Source: Candidatus Aerophobota bacterium (GTDB lineage Bacteria > Aerophobota > Aerophobia > Aerophobales > Aerophobaceae). From it: a stretch of DNA of 42,232 nucleotides. This document shows positions 23,945 through 32,047 of the stretch, one piece after another. A program made the translations under genes and the position numbers. Position 1 is the first letter of the stretch. Each line of letters opens with the position of its first letter. The notes beneath the pieces were generated by a model, which was given only the letters and a program-made list of their open reading frames with translations, searched no databases and was not told the origin of the DNA. The DNA lies in contig DAOVGF010000031.1 in assembly GCA_030672545.1 (NCBI GenBank), positions 1 to 42,232 on the forward strand, in the 5' to 3' direction.

Positions 23945-24400
23945 TCATAATTCCTCTTTCTGAATGATTTTTTCGATTTTTTCTACTGTTTCTGCGTTCA
24001 TAAGATCATCACGAGCTCTTTTCCGCCTCAACAAACGAGATATACTGGCTAAAGCTTTCAAATAATCTCCCGAGGCCTCTGGTGGAGCACCCAGCAAGAA
24101 GAACAAATAGACCGGTTCTTTATCTAAAGCATCGAAATCTATACCTTTTTTGGAGATACCAAAAGCACCGATTAGGGACTTTATTCCTGAGGAACGAGCG
24201 TGAGGAATAGCAATATTATAACCTATTCCAGTACTACCTAACTTTTCACGCTCACGAATTACTCTTAAGAACTCTTTTTTGTCCGTAACCTCACCTGTTT
24301 TTTCTAACAAACTGACCAGTTCTTCCAAGACTTCTTCTTTAGTTCTGGACTCCAGTCTGGATATAATACTCTCTCTACGCAAAAAATTTTTTACTTCCAC
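23945..24400 (-). CDS. PTS EIIA-domain protein (PtsN-like)
   Basis: The 151-residue protein is a single fructose-type EIIA domain. The phosphorylated histidine is His67 in YNIAIPHARS. FLLGAPPEASGDYLKALASISRLLR is the conserved dimer/recognition region. No transport EIIB or EIIC is nearby, so a regulatory EIIA-Ntr-type role is favoured over sugar uptake. The start is GTG at 24398-24400, with GGAGGG four bases upstream. Its neighbour is hpf, and the pairing of hpf with a ptsN-like gene is well known from proteobacterial rpoN loci. No rpoN is seen here. Confidence 0.87.
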   Translation of the reverse strand: MEVKNFLRRESIISRLESRTKEEVLEELVSLLEKTGEVTDKKEFLRVIREREKLGSTGIGYNIAIPHARSSGIKSLIGAFGISKKGIDFDALDKEPVYLFFLLGAPPEASGDYLKALASISRLLRRKRARDDLMNAETVEKIEKIIQKEEL

Positions 24401-24453
24401 TCCACCCTCCTTATTTTTGTTTTATCTGAACATCTATAGGAAAAGTTAATACT

Positions 24454-24990
24454 TTATATTTCTGGTTGGATAAGACCAAAGTTACCATTTTCTCTTTTGT
24501 AAATCACATTAATATTATTATTCTCTGCGTTGAGAAAGACATAAAACTTATCTCGGGAAATATTGAGCTGGATAATAGCTTCCTCAACACTCATTGGTTT
24601 AACCAGCTCCTTGGTTATCTGAACTACTCTTGGCTTTTTTTGGTCACTAACAACCTCAGAAAGTTCGGCCAAAATGTTTGACTTCTCACTCTGGCGGGGA
24701 GACTTATGAGATTTAATCTTTTCCTTGAACTTCTTGGCCTGTTTAATTATTTTGTTGACGGCCACTTCAACGGAAGTATAAAGATTAGTATCAACAGCAT
24801 TGCTGTGAAGAATCTGCTTATTGACTGAAGTGTTGATTTCTACCCAATATCTACCTTTTTCCAGTCTAATTATTACGTGCGAAGTGGAAATTTCCTTAAA
24901 ATACCTGTCCAATTTGCCCAATTTTTTTTCCACTAAAGCATTTATCTCCGGGGTAACTTGCATATGGAATACATTAATTTCTACTTTCAA
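24454..24990 (-). CDS. hpf: Ribosome hibernation promoting factor, long form
   Basis: The 178-residue protein has the N-terminal HPF/YfiA ribosome-binding domain (about 1-100) and the C-terminal dimerisation domain (about 118-175, VQITKELVKPMSVEEAIIQL...). It joins ribosomes into inactive 100S dimers in stationary phase or stress. The start is TTG at 24988-24990, with AGGTGAG just upstream; no ATG in frame gives a full first strand. It lies 140 bases after csp, separated by an attenuator-like structure, which suggests growth- or cold-linked read-through. Confidence 0.92.
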   Translation of the reverse strand: MKVEINVFHMQVTPEINALVEKKLGKLDRYFKEISTSHVIIRLEKGRYWVEINTSVNKQILHSNAVDTNLYTSVEVAVNKIIKQAKKFKEKIKSHKSPRQSEKSNILAELSEVVSDQKKPRVVQITKELVKPMSVEEAIIQLNISRDKFYVFLNAENNNINVIYKRENGNFGLIQPEI

Positions 24991-25021
24991 ACACTCACCT
25001 CTTGTCTTGGTTCAAGAGAAA

Positions 25022-25108
25022 AACCCGGCTGGGTTATGGATAGCCAGATTGCAAAAGAAAATATTATTTCTATTTCCTACCTTCTCTGTTTAGCCATTCA
25101 GCCGGGTT
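25022..25108 (-). promoter_or_regulatory. Possible terminator/antiterminator in the csp-hpf leader
   Basis: On the minus strand (the RNA of csp and hpf) a compact hairpin AACCC-AGCC-GGGTT is followed by TTTTTCTC (25035 down to about 25014), resembling a small terminator. Its downstream arm lies in CAGCCGGGTT (25031-25022), which can instead pair perfectly over ten bases with AACCCGGCTG (25108-25099) about 67 bases upstream. The two pairings exclude each other. The structure ends about 25 bases before the hpf start. Confidence 0.4.
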
Positions 25109-25130
25109 AATTTCTCAACAGCAGGTCAAC

Positions 25131-25337
25131 CTATTTAACCTTAGCTACATTAACAGCTTGAAGACCACGCTGGGTTTTCTCGATGTCGAAAGACACTTTC
25201 TCCCCTTCTTCCAGACTCTTGAATCCTTCCTGAGTTATGTTGGAATAATGGACAAAGACATCTTCGCCATTTTCCCTCTCTATGAACCCGTAACCTTTTC
25301 GGTCATCGAACCACTTGACCGTTCCTTCTTCTGACAT
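25131..25337 (-). CDS. csp: Cold shock protein (CspA family)
   Basis: The 68-residue single CSD protein has both RNA-binding motifs, KGYGFIE (RNP1, about 14-20) and DVFVHY (RNP2, about 26-31), and the usual GTVKWFDDRKGYG opening. It binds single-stranded RNA or DNA as an RNA chaperone. Start is supported by GGGAGG upstream. A perfect-box promoter drives it, with a leader of only about 45 bases, unlike the long thermosensing leader of E. coli cspA. It may therefore be a constitutive rather than cold-induced member. Confidence 0.95.
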   Translation of the reverse strand: MSEEGTVKWFDDRKGYGFIERENGEDVFVHYSNITQEGFKSLEEGEKVSFDIEKTQRGLQAVNVAKVK

Positions 25338-25389
25338 GCGTTGGCACCTCCCGTACTTAATTACTCCCCAAGAGGAAGACTAAGTAAAG

Positions 25390-25417
25390 ATTATATCATA
25401 GACCAGAAACTTGTCAA
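25390..25417 (-). promoter_or_regulatory. Strong promoter for csp (and hpf)
   Basis: On the minus strand TTGACA (25412-25417), 16 bases and TATAAT (25390-25395) are both perfect matches. Transcription should start near 25383. Confidence 0.8.
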
Positions 25418-25443
25418 CAAACTTTTGCAGCTAATCCCATCAT

Positions 25444-26178
25444 TTATGAAGCTCTGGCTAAAGCAAATAAATAAATCTTGTCTACCCCGGCTCTTTTAAG
25501 TACTCCGGCCGCTTGGTTGGCCGTAACCCCGGTAGTATAAACATCATCCACCAATAGAACCTTTCGTTTCTTCAGAAGTGTCTCATTAGATGTTCTGAAA
25601 GCTCTCTTTATATTTTTAATTCGTTCAGATTTTCTCAAATGTGTCTGAGTTTGGGTAGGCCTTACTCTCTTCAAACAGTGGTTAATTAAGGGTAAATGGA
25701 AATAATTTGCTATCACTCGGGCAATTAACTCAGCTTGATTGAATCCTCTTTCTTTCAGTCGCTTTCGATGAAGAGGAACCGGAATAACCAAATCAAAATG
25801 ATAGAGAGAAATGCTATTTTTCCTCAAATATTCTTCAATGATCCTTAGCAGTCCGCTCATAACCCCTGTTTTACCTTTATACTTGAGGAGTTTGATAACT
25901 TCCACCATAACTCCTCGGTAAAGAGTGGGGATAAAAGACCGCTCGAAGTTGGGTGGGTTTTGAAGACATCCACCACATTTCTGAGAAGAAGAATCAAGGG
26001 ATCCAGATAAAGGCCGGGCACACTGCTGACAGTAAGGAGAAGTAATCCACTCAATCTTCGACCAACACTTTTGGCAGACAAAACTCTGATTTAGAGGAGC
26101 CAGCTCCTCTTTGCATATTTGACACTCAGCAGGCAACAAAAAGGCCATTAGCCCTTTCTGGATGTCTTTTACAATCAC
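25444..26178 (-). CDS. ComF family protein (phosphoribosyltransferase domain)
   Basis: The 244-residue protein has N-terminal zinc-finger cysteines (CQIC, CQKC, CQQC and CGGC between about 20 and 71) and a C-terminal phosphoribosyltransferase fold with KVLLVDDVYTTGVTANQAA, the PRPP-binding loop. In naturally competent bacteria ComF helps bring in single-stranded DNA; elsewhere the role is unclear. The start is a GTG at 26176-26178, ten bases after GGGAG. A consensus promoter lies 21 bases upstream. It is monocistronic or reads into csp from a distance of 106 bases. Confidence 0.88.
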   Translation of the reverse strand: MIVKDIQKGLMAFLLPAECQICKEELAPLNQSFVCQKCWSKIEWITSPYCQQCARPLSGSLDSSSQKCGGCLQNPPNFERSFIPTLYRGVMVEVIKLLKYKGKTGVMSGLLRIIEEYLRKNSISLYHFDLVIPVPLHRKRLKERGFNQAELIARVIANYFHLPLINHCLKRVRPTQTQTHLRKSERIKNIKRAFRTSNETLLKKRKVLLVDDVYTTGVTANQAAGVLKRAGVDKIYLFALARAS

Positions 26179-26198
26179 TTACTTCATTCTCCCTTAAT

Positions 26199-26226
26199 AT
26201 TATAAGTTATACTTCTCTCTTGTCAA
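26199..26226 (-). promoter_or_regulatory. Promoter for comF-like gene
   Basis: On the minus strand TTGACA (26221-26226), a 16-base spacer and TATAAT (26199-26204) are perfect boxes. It stands back to back with the cysE promoter, only 11 bases between the two -35 boxes, so one bound regulator could affect both. Confidence 0.75.
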
Positions 26227-26237
26227 ATCAATTACAC

Positions 26238-26266
26238 TTGCCTGTCAAAGATAATTCTGTTAAAAT
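26238..26266 (+). promoter_or_regulatory. Promoter for cysE
   Basis: TTGCCT (26238-26243), a 17-base spacer and TAAAAT (26261-26266) precede cysE. The leader would be about 28 bases, with no T-box or SAM riboswitch. Confidence 0.55.
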
Positions 26267-26301
26267 CATTCTCAAGAATAGTTTATCGGGAGAACCTAAG
26301 A

Positions 26302-26955
26302 ATGTTTGAGGACCTAGGAGTAATATTTGAAAGGGATCCGGCTGCCAGGAATGTCTGGGAAGTACTTCTTTACCCTGGACTACACGCTATTTTTTGGCAT
26401 CGTATCTCTCACTTTCTTTTCCAACGCAAGTTTAAATTCCTGGCCCGGCTTATTTCCCAGTTTGCCCGGTTTCTTACCGGAATAGAAATACATCCGGGAG
26501 CCAAAATTGGTAAAGGTTTCTTCATTGATCATGGAATGGAGGTAGTAATAGGTGAAACCACGGAAATCGGGAATAATGCAACTCTTTATCAAGGAGTAAC
26601 CCTGGGAGGAACAGGCAAGGAAAAAGGGAAAAGACATCCCACCCTGGGGAATAATGTTACAGTAGCCGCAGGAGCAAAAATCCTGGGAAACATTAAAATA
26701 GGAGATAACTCAGTAATAGGAGCTGGTTCTGTGGTAATCAAGGATGTTCCTCCCGATTCCACAGTTGTTGGAGTCCCGGGTAGAATAGTAAAACATAAGG
26801 GCAGGAGAATTACTCTGATTAACCTAGATCATGGAGATCTACCTGATCCAATCATAGAACGACTTGAAGAATTTCGTAAAGAGATAGATTACATTGAGAA
26901 AATCATTCAGCAAGGGAAAATCAAGAAAATGGGAGGTCCCAAAATCTCTCCTTGA
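26302..26955 (+). CDS. cysE: Serine O-acetyltransferase
   Basis: CysE moves an acetyl group from acetyl-CoA to serine, the first step of cysteine synthesis. The 217-residue protein is the short bacterial form, with the motif GIEIHPGAKIGKGFFIDHGMEVVIGETTEIG and the left-handed beta-helix hexapeptide repeats to about 170 (TLYQGVTLGGTGKEKGKRHP, NNVTVAAGAKILGNIKIGDN). A C-terminal helix follows. The E. coli enzyme has a longer N-terminal helical region. It works with cysteine synthase, not in this window. Cysteinyl-tRNA synthetase lies downstream. Confidence 0.93.
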   Translation: MFEDLGVIFERDPAARNVWEVLLYPGLHAIFWHRISHFLFQRKFKFLARLISQFARFLTGIEIHPGAKIGKGFFIDHGMEVVIGETTEIGNNATLYQGVTLGGTGKEKGKRHPTLGNNVTVAAGAKILGNIKIGDNSVIGAGSVVIKDVPPDSTVVGVPGRIVKHKGRRITLINLDHGDLPDPIIERLEEFRKEIDYIEKIIQQGKIKKMGGPKISP

Positions 26956-26960
26956 CTGAA

Positions 26961-26988
26961 TTGACACAAAAACAATTTGTATTATAAT
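26961..26988 (+). promoter_or_regulatory. Perfect-box promoter for the HNH gene and possibly the long operon
   Basis: TTGACA (26961-26966), 16 bases and TATAAT (26983-26988) are both exact. It begins six bases after the cysE stop. The transcript leader is about 24 bases. It may drive the HNH-prfA-mfd... run to the end of the window. Confidence 0.8.
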
Positions 26989-27018
26989 TAAGAGAAGTTT
27001 TCGGGGAATTGGTGGAAA

Positions 27019-27636
27019 ATGGCTACAGAAGTGTTAAATAGTAGCGTACTGGTTCTCAATAAGCTATGGGAGGTAACCGACGTTTGCTCGGTAAAAAGAG
27101 CCTTCTGTTTGGTTTATCTCCAGCATGCTCAAATAGTTATTAAGGAAGGAGGTTCTTTCTACACCTTTGGATTTGAGAAATGGAAGGATTTCTCTCAGAA
27201 AGCTAACGATGACAATGTCATTCGTACAATTAGCTTTCGCCTCAAAATTCCTCGCATAATTCTTCTGCTTCTTTATGATCGCCTTCCTCCGCGAAAGGTA
27301 AAGTTCACCCGAAGAAATATTTTTAAGCGGGATCGGAATACCTGTCAGTATTGCGGAAAGAAGTTTAGATCTGAAGATTTGAATATAGATCACGTTATTC
27401 CTCTATCCAGAGGCGGTAAGGATTGCTGGGAAAATGTTGTCTGTTCCTGTGTTTCCTGCAATCTTCGTAAAGGAAGCCGGCTGTTTTCCGAAGCCAAGAT
27501 GCATCTAATAAAGAAGCCTCGGAAGCCAGCCTGGAAAGCCTTTGTCAAGAATAATCTCTCAGAAATGAAGGAAGAGACCTGGCAAGATTTTCTTGATATG
27601 GCTTACTGGAATGTGGAGTTAGAGGAAGATACATAG
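27019..27636 (+). CDS. HNH endonuclease-like protein
   Basis: The 205-residue protein has a C-terminal HNH/zinc module: CQYC (109-112), LNIDHVIPLSRGG with Asp124-His125, then CSCVSCN (142-148) with the second zinc cysteines and Asn148. The N-terminal half (EVLNSSVLVLNKLWEVTDVCSVKRAF) matches a widespread stand-alone HNH family found beside housekeeping genes, which I know only as conserved and of unclear biological role. It is probably a DNA nuclease or nickase. It has its own strong promoter and is followed after 108 bases by prfA. Confidence 0.87.
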   Translation: MATEVLNSSVLVLNKLWEVTDVCSVKRAFCLVYLQHAQIVIKEGGSFYTFGFEKWKDFSQKANDDNVIRTISFRLKIPRIILLLLYDRLPPRKVKFTRRNIFKRDRNTCQYCGKKFRSEDLNIDHVIPLSRGGKDCWENVVCSCVSCNLRKGSRLFSEAKMHLIKKPRKPAWKAFVKNNLSEMKEETWQDFLDMAYWNVELEEDT

Positions 27637-27744
27637 TCAATCTATCTATCCCACCTACCCCAAGAGCTTTTGAGCAGGGAATACTCTAATTTTCTTCTAA
27701 TCTCAACACTACTTCCAGATAAATCAGGTAAAGGATAAGTAAAA

Positions 27745-28821
27745 TTGAAGCTGGATATTGAAAGATTGGAAAAAATCACAGAGAGATATGAAGAGCTGAA
27801 TGTTCTACTTGCTCAACTCCAAACATTGAAAGATCCGCGACTTCTTCAGAAATACAACCGGGAACAAAGAAATTTGCAGAATGTAGTTTCTCTGTGGCAA
27901 GAGTACCAAAAATTTAATTTAGAGAAGGAAAAAACAGAAGAACTTCTGAGAACAGAAGATGATGATGAGATCAAGGAATTAGCCAGAGAAGAGATAAAGA
28001 AACTGATGGTTAACTTAGAGAGAATAACCAGAGATTTAGTCCGCAATTTGACACCTAAAGATAAATATTCCGGACGCAGTATCATTATGGAAATAAGAGC
28101 CGGAACAGGTGGCGAGGAAGCAGCTCTATTTGCCGCGGATCTTTACAAGATGTACATTCGTTTCGCTGAGAAAAAAAAATGGAGAGTGGAAAACATTCAT
28201 TTTCGTCCCACTAAGATAGGTGGTTTCAAAGAAATTATTTTTGCCATAGACAACCAGGATGTTTTCTCCTACCTATGGTTTGAAAGTGGAGTTCACCGGG
28301 TACAGAGAGTCCCGGCAACCGAATCCAGCGGAAGGATTCATACCTCCACAGTAACGGTGGCGGTTTTGCCCGAGGCAAAGGAAATAGAAATAGAGATAAA
28401 TCCGGAGGAACTAAAAACCGAGACTTTCCATTCCCGAGGAGCAGGAGGACAACATGTTAATGTAACTGACTCAGCAGTTAGAATCACTCATCTTCCCACG
28501 GGACTGGTGGTCCAATGTCAGGATGAGCGATCCCAACATCAGAATAGGGCTAAAGCTCTACGAGTCTTACGGGCAGAATTACTGCATAAAAAAGAACGGG
28601 AACAAAAAAAAGAAATCTCGCAAAAGAGACGAACGCAAATTGGCAAAGGAGAAAGATCTGAACGTATTCGGACTTACAATTTTCCTCAAGGTCGAATAAC
28701 CGACCATCGGGTCGGTCTTACTTTATTTAATCTCGAAAAAATCCTCGAAGGAGAATTAGAATTACTAATCAACCCCCTGCGTAAATTACTCCAGGAGGAA
28801 ATAGTTGTAGTTGAAATCTAA
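27745..28821 (+). CDS. prfA: Peptide chain release factor 1
   Basis: RF1 reads UAA and UAG stop codons and triggers release of the finished protein. The 358-residue sequence has the stop-codon recognition triplet PAT (190-192, in VPATESSGRIHTS) and the catalytic GGQ (234-236, in RGAGGQHVNV). Domain length is normal. The start is TTG at 27745 behind AAAGG. The methyltransferase prmC, which often follows prfA, is replaced here by mfd, whose start overlaps the prfA end. Confidence 0.95.
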   Translation: MKLDIERLEKITERYEELNVLLAQLQTLKDPRLLQKYNREQRNLQNVVSLWQEYQKFNLEKEKTEELLRTEDDDEIKELAREEIKKLMVNLERITRDLVRNLTPKDKYSGRSIIMEIRAGTGGEEAALFAADLYKMYIRFAEKKKWRVENIHFRPTKIGGFKEIIFAIDNQDVFSYLWFESGVHRVQRVPATESSGRIHTSTVTVAVLPEAKEIEIEINPEELKTETFHSRGAGGQHVNVTDSAVRITHLPTGLVVQCQDERSQHQNRAKALRVLRAELLHKKEREQKKEISQKRRTQIGKGERSERIRTYNFPQGRITDHRVGLTLFNLEKILEGELELLINPLRKLLQEEIVVVEI

Positions 28822-31800
28822 TGCCTTTGACCATCTTCTTGGAGAAATAATTCAGGGAGTTTCCCCTACCTGGATTTACGGGTTGACTTCTCCGGCCAAG
28901 GCTTTTGGGGTAGCCCTGGCTCGGAGACGGAGAAAGGGGTGTTTTGTTTTTCTCTGTCAGAAATTTTCTCAAGCCGAAAATATTTATCGAGATTTGAAAA
29001 CCTTCCTTCCTCAAGAAAAACAATTGTTTCTCTGGCCCTTTTCCAGAAAGGATTCTTCAGAAGATCGTCTCAGAATTCTTTACCAAATAAAAGAGAAAAA
29101 TTCCATTTTATTGATAGCTACCCTCCAGACCTTTCTAGGTCAAGTTCCTTCTTTTCAATCACTGACCGACAACGTTTTACATATAGAGCAGGGCGGAAAA
29201 ATAGGACGGAATGGACTAAGGAATTGGCTTTCTAAGGCCGGATATGAGTTTTCACCGTTGATAGGAGAGACCGGTGACTATTCGGTAAGGGGAGGAATTG
29301 TAGATTTATACTGCCCTCTGTACCCACATCCCTGGCGAGTTGAATTCTGTGGGGAGACTATTGAATCAATCCGTGAGTTTGACTCCCAGACTCAACGCTC
29401 GATAAAACCGATGAATAAAAGAAAACAAATTATGATTTGCCCGGCTGAAGAGGAATCTCTAAGGCAACAAGGGAATACCCATTTTTCATCTCTGTTAAAC
29501 CTTTTGCCTCCGGACCCACTATTTTTCCTTGATGAGCCCTTTCTTCTGGAACAAGATGTAAGGAAGGAACTTTCCACCGTTAGAGAATCCTGGAGAGAGG
29601 TGTTGAGAAAAGAGATAGTCTTTCTTTCCACTCTTCCCCGGAATATTCCCTGGATGAAACCCAAAATAACTCTTCCGGTTAATGCGTTCTCCTTAAATTC
29701 CTATCGAGGACATCTCGGTCTTCTAATAGAAGACCTCAAGAAATGGACTCAGCAGCAACAGCGAGTAGTTATTCTATCATCTAATTCCGGACAAGCGGAT
29801 AGATTGCAGGAAATTTTGGGAGATAAGGGACTTCGAATAGGGCAAGAGGAAAATGTCAATCTACTGGAAACCGCACCGGCACTTCTAATTACTACGGGTG
29901 ATCTCAGCAGAGGATTTGTTTTTGGGGAAACGGGAAATGTTTTCGTTACCGATGAGGATATTTTTCAGCGTTACCGGGAAAGAAGAAAACGCTGGGTTGC
30001 TCTCCCCGAAGAAAAGAAAATCGCCAGATGGACGGAGCTGAAATCGGGAAACTACGTGGTTCATATTGACCATGGGATTGGAAGATTCAAAGGAGTCAAA
30101 ACTCTTCAACTGGAAGGGGAAAAAAGCGATTATTTCCAAGTTGATTATAAGGGAACAGATCGTCTTTACATACCCATTGATCAATTGGACCGTCTACACA
30201 AATATATTGGCGATACGGATCACCCACCTCCCATCCATAGTCTCGAGGGTGGTCTCTGGAGATGGACTAAAAAGCGAGCCAGAAAAGCTACCAAAGATCT
30301 GGCTGTTTCTTTGTTGAAGCACTATTCAATTCGAAAAGTTTCCTCCGGATACACCTTTGAGCCGGACAATCAGTGGCAATTAGAATTTGAGGCTTCCTTC
30401 CCCTACCAGGAAACCCCGGATCAACTGCGAGCTACTCAAGAAATAAAACAACGGATGGAAAATCCTGTCCCTATGGATCAACTGGTATGTGGAGATGCCG
30501 GCTACGGAAAAACTGAAGTGGCTATGCGAGCTAGCTTTAAGGCTGTAATGAACAATAAACAAGTTGCCGTACTCGTCCCCACTACCATCTTAGGTGAACA
30601 ACACTACCGGACCTTCAAGGAAAGAATGGTTGCCTATCCCATTAAAATAGAACTGCTCTCTCGGTTCCAGACTTCTCAAAAACAGAAAGAGATTATTCGT
30701 GACTTAAAACGAGGATTGGTAGACATTGTCATCGGAACTCATCGGCTTCTGCAAAATGATGTGGGATTCAAAACCCTGGGTTTGATTATCATCGATGAGG
30801 AACAGAAGTTTGGAGTTATCCAAAAAAAGAAATTCAGAGAATTCCATCACACAGTTGATGTCCTGAGCTTAACTGCTACCCCCATTCCTCGTTCCTTGTA
30901 TATGGCCTTGACGGGAGTCTCCGAAATGAGTGTCATCACCAGCCCCCCCGAAGAGAGACAAAATGTTCAAACCCGGGTAATCGAATACAATCAGGAAATC
31001 ATAAAAAAAGCTATCTATCAGGAATTGGCAAGAGAAGGTCAGATTTTCTATCTCCACAACCGGATTGAAACAATTTATCGGGTAACCGAGAGGGTCCAAC
31101 AACTTGTTCCTGAAGCCAATATTATCATAGCTCACGGTAGAATCTCCTCAGGTAGACTGGAAGCAATTATGAAAGATTTTCTCTTCAAAAAATACGACAT
31201 CTTGGTTTGTACTACTATTATTGAATCTGGAATTGATATGCCTAATGTAAATACCTTGATTGTGGAAAATTCCGAACAATTTGGACTGGCAGACTTATAT
31301 CAGTTAAAAGGAAGAGTAGGAAGAGGAAAAAGACAAGGATATGCTTATTTCTGCTTTAGTCACGGAAAAATGCTCACGGAAGAAGCTCAAAAAAGACTCC
31401 AAGTAATCAGACAATTTGAAGGTTCCGGAGCTGGATTTCGTATAGCTCTGCAGGATTTGCAAATCCGGGGAGCAGGTAACCTACTGGGCAAGGAACAACA
31501 CGGGCACATTTTTGCTGTGGGATTTACCTTCTATACCCAGCTTCTTTCTGAAGAAATCAAGAAACTCAAAGGAGAAAAGGTAACTCCCTCCTTCCCGGTA
31601 AATCTGGATCTCAAGGTTGAAGCCAGACTTCCTCAATCTTACGTTCCTTACTTAGAGCAACGTTTTGCTATTTATGCTCAAATTGGAAAAATAAAGACTG
31701 AAAGAGAAGTATGGGAGCTAAAAGAAGAGCTCAGAGATAGGTACGGGCCACTCCCCCACCAGGCAAGAAATCTCCTTGATTGTTTGAGGATAAAACTGAT

Positions 31801-32041
31801 AGCCAGGGAGTTAGGGATAGTCTCTTTAGCTAAGAAAGAGGACAAAATATGGCTTAGTTTTTCACCCTTTCATCTTCTTACAGCAGAAAGAAAAAGAACG
31901 ATTGAAGAAAAGCTTTTTGACCAAATGACAACTTTACCTTTGGACGAAAAAAATTTGATTTTAAAGGTAAAATATAAAGAGGGGAAATTCCTGATTTATT
32001 TGAGGCAAATTTTACAAAAATACAAAAATGTGTTATCATAA
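28811..32041 (+). CDS. mfd: Transcription-repair coupling factor
   Basis: Mfd removes stalled RNA polymerase from damaged DNA and recruits UvrA. The 1076-residue protein has an N-terminal UvrB-like region (1 to about 350), the CarD-like polymerase-interacting domain (about 408-475, LKSGNYVVHIDHGIGRFKG), and a superfamily 2 translocase with Walker A GDAGYGKTE (561-569) and motif II DEEQKFGV (662-669). It ends with a TRCF C-terminal domain. It is slightly shorter than E. coli Mfd. The start is a TTG at 28811 overlapping the prfA stop by 11 bases, with AGGAGG about 12 bases upstream. Translational coupling with prfA is likely. Confidence 0.95.
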   Translation: MKSNAFDHLLGEIIQGVSPTWIYGLTSPAKAFGVALARRRRKGCFVFLCQKFSQAENIYRDLKTFLPQEKQLFLWPFSRKDSSEDRLRILYQIKEKNSILLIATLQTFLGQVPSFQSLTDNVLHIEQGGKIGRNGLRNWLSKAGYEFSPLIGETGDYSVRGGIVDLYCPLYPHPWRVEFCGETIESIREFDSQTQRSIKPMNKRKQIMICPAEEESLRQQGNTHFSSLLNLLPPDPLFFLDEPFLLEQDVRKELSTVRESWREVLRKEIVFLSTLPRNIPWMKPKITLPVNAFSLNSYRGHLGLLIEDLKKWTQQQQRVVILSSNSGQADRLQEILGDKGLRIGQEENVNLLETAPALLITTGDLSRGFVFGETGNVFVTDEDIFQRYRERRKRWVALPEEKKIARWTELKSGNYVVHIDHGIGRFKGVKTLQLEGEKSDYFQVDYKGTDRLYIPIDQLDRLHKYIGDTDHPPPIHSLEGGLWRWTKKRARKATKDLAVSLLKHYSIRKVSSGYTFEPDNQWQLEFEASFPYQETPDQLRATQEIKQRMENPVPMDQLVCGDAGYGKTEVAMRASFKAVMNNKQVAVLVPTTILGEQHYRTFKERMVAYPIKIELLSRFQTSQKQKEIIRDLKRGLVDIVIGTHRLLQNDVGFKTLGLIIIDEEQKFGVIQKKKFREFHHTVDVLSLTATPIPRSLYMALTGVSEMSVITSPPEERQNVQTRVIEYNQEIIKKAIYQELAREGQIFYLHNRIETIYRVTERVQQLVPEANIIIAHGRISSGRLEAIMKDFLFKKYDILVCTTIIESGIDMPNVNTLIVENSEQFGLADLYQLKGRVGRGKRQGYAYFCFSHGKMLTEEAQKRLQVIRQFEGSGAGFRIALQDLQIRGAGNLLGKEQHGHIFAVGFTFYTQLLSEEIKKLKGEKVTPSFPVNLDLKVEARLPQSYVPYLEQRFAIYAQIGKIKTEREVWELKEELRDRYGPLPHQARNLLDCLRIKLIARELGIVSLAKKEDKIWLSFSPFHLLTAERKRTIEEKLFDQMTTLPLDEKNLILKVKYKEGKFLIYLRQILQKYKNVLS

Positions 32042-32047
32042 AAAGCT

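Noticed and set aside
27637..27744. Gap between the HNH gene and prfA as a possible RNA gene
   Set aside because: No cloverleaf, stable hairpin or promoter was seen.
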